Source: Vulcanimicrobiota bacterium (GTDB taxonomy: Bacteria > Vulcanimicrobiota > Vulcanimicrobiia > Vulcanimicrobiales > Vulcanimicrobiaceae). Taken from it: a stretch of DNA of 64,000 bases. Positions 62,483-64,000 of the stretch are shown one piece after another (within the stretch, counting starts at the first letter, position 1; each line of letters starts with the position of its first letter). The position numbers were made by a program, and so were the translations under genes. Where the stretch lies: positions 186,001-250,000 of the forward strand of contig DAIDHQ010000006.1 of the NCBI GenBank assembly GCA_027459645.1. Direction: 5' to 3'. The notes below the pieces were generated by a model. The model searched no databases and was not told where the DNA came from. It worked only from the letters and a program-made list of their open reading frames with translations.

Positions 62483-63352
62483 CTAACTCGCCTTCCGTTG
62501 CGCTGCACGCAGCTTGGCGCTGCGCGCTCGTGGATTCTCGGCCATCTCGCGCTCGCTCGGCACGATCGGCTTTTTGGTGATGATCGACAGACGCTCGTCG
62601 CCGCGAAACGTTTGTTTCGCGATGCGATCTTCGAGCGAATGAAAGCTGATGACGACGATGCGTCCCGCACCGCGCAAGCTACCGATGGCCGCCGCAAGGC
62701 CTTCGCGCAAGGCTTCGAGCTCGTCGTTGACGGCGATGCGCAGCGCTTGAAAGACGCGCGTTGCCGGATGGATGCGCTCGCGCTTGCCCGGACGATGCAC
62801 GACGCCCGCGACGAACTGCGCGAACTCCGTCGTCGTGGAAGGAAGCTTGCCGGCGGCGCGCCGTTCCACGATTGCGTGCGCGATGCGCCGCGCCGCGCGC
62901 TCTTCGCCGTACTGAAAGAAGATGTCGGCGAGTTCGCGTTCGCTTGCGGTTGCAAGTACGTCGTAGGCGCTTCGGCCGGCGTACGGATTCATCCGCATGT
63001 CCAGCGGAGCCGATTCGCGGAACGAAAATCCGCGCTGCGCGTCATCGAGCTGCATCGAAGACACCCCCAAATCGAAGAGCACTCCATCCACCGACTCGAC
63101 GTTCTGCTCGTCGAGCACGCGACGGAGTTCCGAAAAGTTGGCCGGGACGAAGGTGAACGACGGATCTGCGAATGCCGCCGCGCGCGGCGCCGCTTCCGGG
63201 TCGGCGTCGATCGAGATCAGGCGCCCACCATGCAGGCGCTCCAAAATCGCACGGGAGTGACCACCCGCTCCAAAGGTGGCATCCACGTAGATGCCCTGCG
63301 GCTGGATCGCCAGATACTCGAGCGACTCCGCAAGTAAGACCGATTGGTGCAT
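62483..63352 (-). CDS. rsmH: 16S rRNA (cytosine-1402-N4) methyltransferase RsmH (MraW)
   Basis: 289 residues. HQSVLLAESLEYL opening, SAM loop DATFGAGGHSRAIL, FDLGVSSMQLDDAQRGFSF, and HPATRVFQALRIAVNDEL in the C-terminal half. It methylates C1402 in the ribosomal P site. It starts 15 bp after mraZ. Confidence 0.96.
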   Translation of the reverse strand: MHQSVLLAESLEYLAIQPQGIYVDATFGAGGHSRAILERLHGGRLISIDADPEAAPRAAAFADPSFTFVPANFSELRRVLDEQNVESVDGVLFDLGVSSMQLDDAQRGFSFRESAPLDMRMNPYAGRSAYDVLATASERELADIFFQYGEERAARRIAHAIVERRAAGKLPSTTTEFAQFVAGVVHRPGKRERIHPATRVFQALRIAVNDELEALREGLAAAIGSLRGAGRIVVISFHSLEDRIAKQTFRGDERLSIITKKPIVPSEREMAENPRARSAKLRAAQRKAS

Positions 63353-63367
63353 TATGCGCGCAGCCCA

Positions 63368-63811
63368 TCAGTAGAGCCCAAGGCTGGCCATGAAATCGGC
63401 CGCCTCGCCTTCCGGCATGGCATGGTCCGCGTAGCGTTCCTTCGCCCAAATCTCGACCCGGGTGAGGGAGCCGATGGAAATGACCTCGCGCTCGATGCCG
63501 GCGTAGGCCCGCAGGGTGGCGGGGATGACCAGCCGGCCCTGGGCGTCGCACGCGACTTCCTCTGTATTGGCGAACATGTAGCGGACGAACCGGCGGAAGG
63601 CTTCATTTTTGACAGGAGCCTCCTCCAGCCGCTTGCAGATGCCGGCCCACGTGACCGAGGGATAGAGGGCAAGGCATGGGTCAGGACGGGCGATCGTTAT
63701 GACGAAGCCCGCGCCAAGCCGTTCCCGAAAGCGCGCAGGGACGATGAGACGCCCCTTTTCGTCGAGGGCGTGCTCCACCGAACCCGTAAAGCGCGGCTGC
63801 TCCGCCTGCAA
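63368..63811 (-). CDS. mraZ: Transcriptional regulator MraZ
   Basis: 147 residues from the TTG at 63811, chosen because GGGGAGGGG lies just upstream and the boxes for MraZ binding at 63827-63851 then sit in the leader. Two AbrB-like SpoVT repeats: ALDEKGRLIVPARFRE (about 15-30) and ACDAQGRLVIPATLR (about 90-105). MraZ is a DNA-binding repressor that controls its own operon. The GTG at 63832 is a longer alternative. Confidence 0.94.
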   Translation of the reverse strand: MQAEQPRFTGSVEHALDEKGRLIVPARFRERLGAGFVITIARPDPCLALYPSVTWAGICKRLEEAPVKNEAFRRFVRYMFANTEEVACDAQGRLVIPATLRAYAGIEREVISIGSLTRVEIWAKERYADHAMPEGEAADFMASLGLY

Positions 63812-63826
63812 GACCCCTCCCCACGG

Positions 63827-63851
63827 CACCACCTAACACCACTTTGCACCA
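63827..63851 (-). promoter_or_regulatory. Three MraZ boxes
   Basis: TGGTG repeats (CACCA on the + strand) at 63851-63847, 63841-63837 and 63831-63827, each separated by exactly 5 nt, a 10-bp period. This matches the TGGG-N5-type direct repeats bound by MraZ. They overlap the -10 box and the start region. Confidence 0.85.
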
Positions 63852-63879
63852 CTATACGCCCCAGGATTCCCTAAGGCAA
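63851..63879 (-). promoter_or_regulatory. Promoter of the mraZ-ddl operon
   Basis: On the - strand: -35 TTGCCT (63879-63874), 17-bp spacer, -10 TATAGT (63856-63851), start expected near 63844. The first MraZ box overlaps the -10, so binding should block RNA polymerase. Upstream, 63880-64000 shows no gene. Confidence 0.75.
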
Positions 63880-64000
63880 GGCGGGCTGATGTTGGCGGGC
63901 CGAGCGCCTGTGTGAAGATCGGGAGTCGGTGCGACCGGACAGAAGAGAACGCCACTCCACAGCGGTTAAGCGACCAGGACGGGGGGTCACCACCTTATGA

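Noticed and set aside
63880-64000. Possible RNase P or other structured RNA at the window edge
   Set aside because: ACAGAAG-like words occur, but the conserved RNase P segments are not present in the visible 120 bases.

Overview
This is a high-GC, gene-dense bacterial chromosome segment with short intergenic gaps, frequent TTG and GTG starts and many 4-bp stop/start overlaps. It carries a meso-DAP type peptidoglycan operon (MurE has the DNPR motif), HrcA/CIRCE-type heat-shock control, ferredoxin-dependent 2-oxoacid oxidation, YqzL- and DUF3175-type proteins and two M61 peptidases. The mix suggests an environmental member of a deep-branching lineage near Candidatus Eremiobacterota (WPS-2). That placement is inference; a marker-gene tree would settle it. 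No phage, insertion sequence, integrase or CRISPR array was seen, so this looks like core or shell chromosome.

Layout. 1-3.2 kb: DUF4142 protein, ECF sigma/anti-sigma pair, and a serine-hydrolase homologue without its nucleophile. 3.2-9.4 kb: NUDIX hydrolase, small membrane protein, SpoU-family RNA methyltransferase, a 33-residue YqzL protein, pheS-pheT and CvpA. 9.4-13.4 kb: NTF2-like protein, class V aminotransferase, a CarH-like B12-binding protein and an MFS exporter. 13.6-16.5 kb: hsp20-lon under a probable CIRCE. 16.6-27.2 kb: two receiver/HD-GYP proteins with altered HD motifs, an ADH-hydrolase-permease-permease operon, a three-gene DUF3618/holin-X envelope operon, DUF4870 and a SpoIIE-type phosphatase. 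27.1-35.4 kb: korB-korA, secreted proteins, DUF3175 and a large secreted zinc metalloprotease. 35.5-37.8 kb: groES-groEL with a clear promoter, CIRCE and terminator. 37.8-47.7 kb: small membrane proteins, an atypical tRNA, alanine racemase, a Pro-rich protein, hisA, citrate synthase, DUF5069 and two tandem M61 peptidases.

47.9-63.8 kb is one unbroken leftward division and cell-wall operon: mraZ-rsmH-ftsL-ftsI-murE-murF-(CofE-like)-mraY-murD-ftsW-(DUF2332)-murG-murC-murB-ddl. Nearly every junction overlaps by 4 bp. The mraZ promoter carries three exactly 10-bp-spaced TGGTG boxes, the arrangement expected for MraZ autoregulation. The two unusual insertions, a coenzyme-F420 glutamyl-ligase-like protein and a DUF2332 protein, are the best leads for undescribed cell-wall biology. 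Alanine racemase at 39.2 kb and Ddl supply the D-Ala-D-Ala that MurF uses.

Other leads are a helix-turn-helix-less B12 protein with the CarH Wx9EH signature, the paired HD-GYP proteins with Tyr in place of the HD histidine, and a tRNA gene with an abnormal D-arm and anticodon arm.
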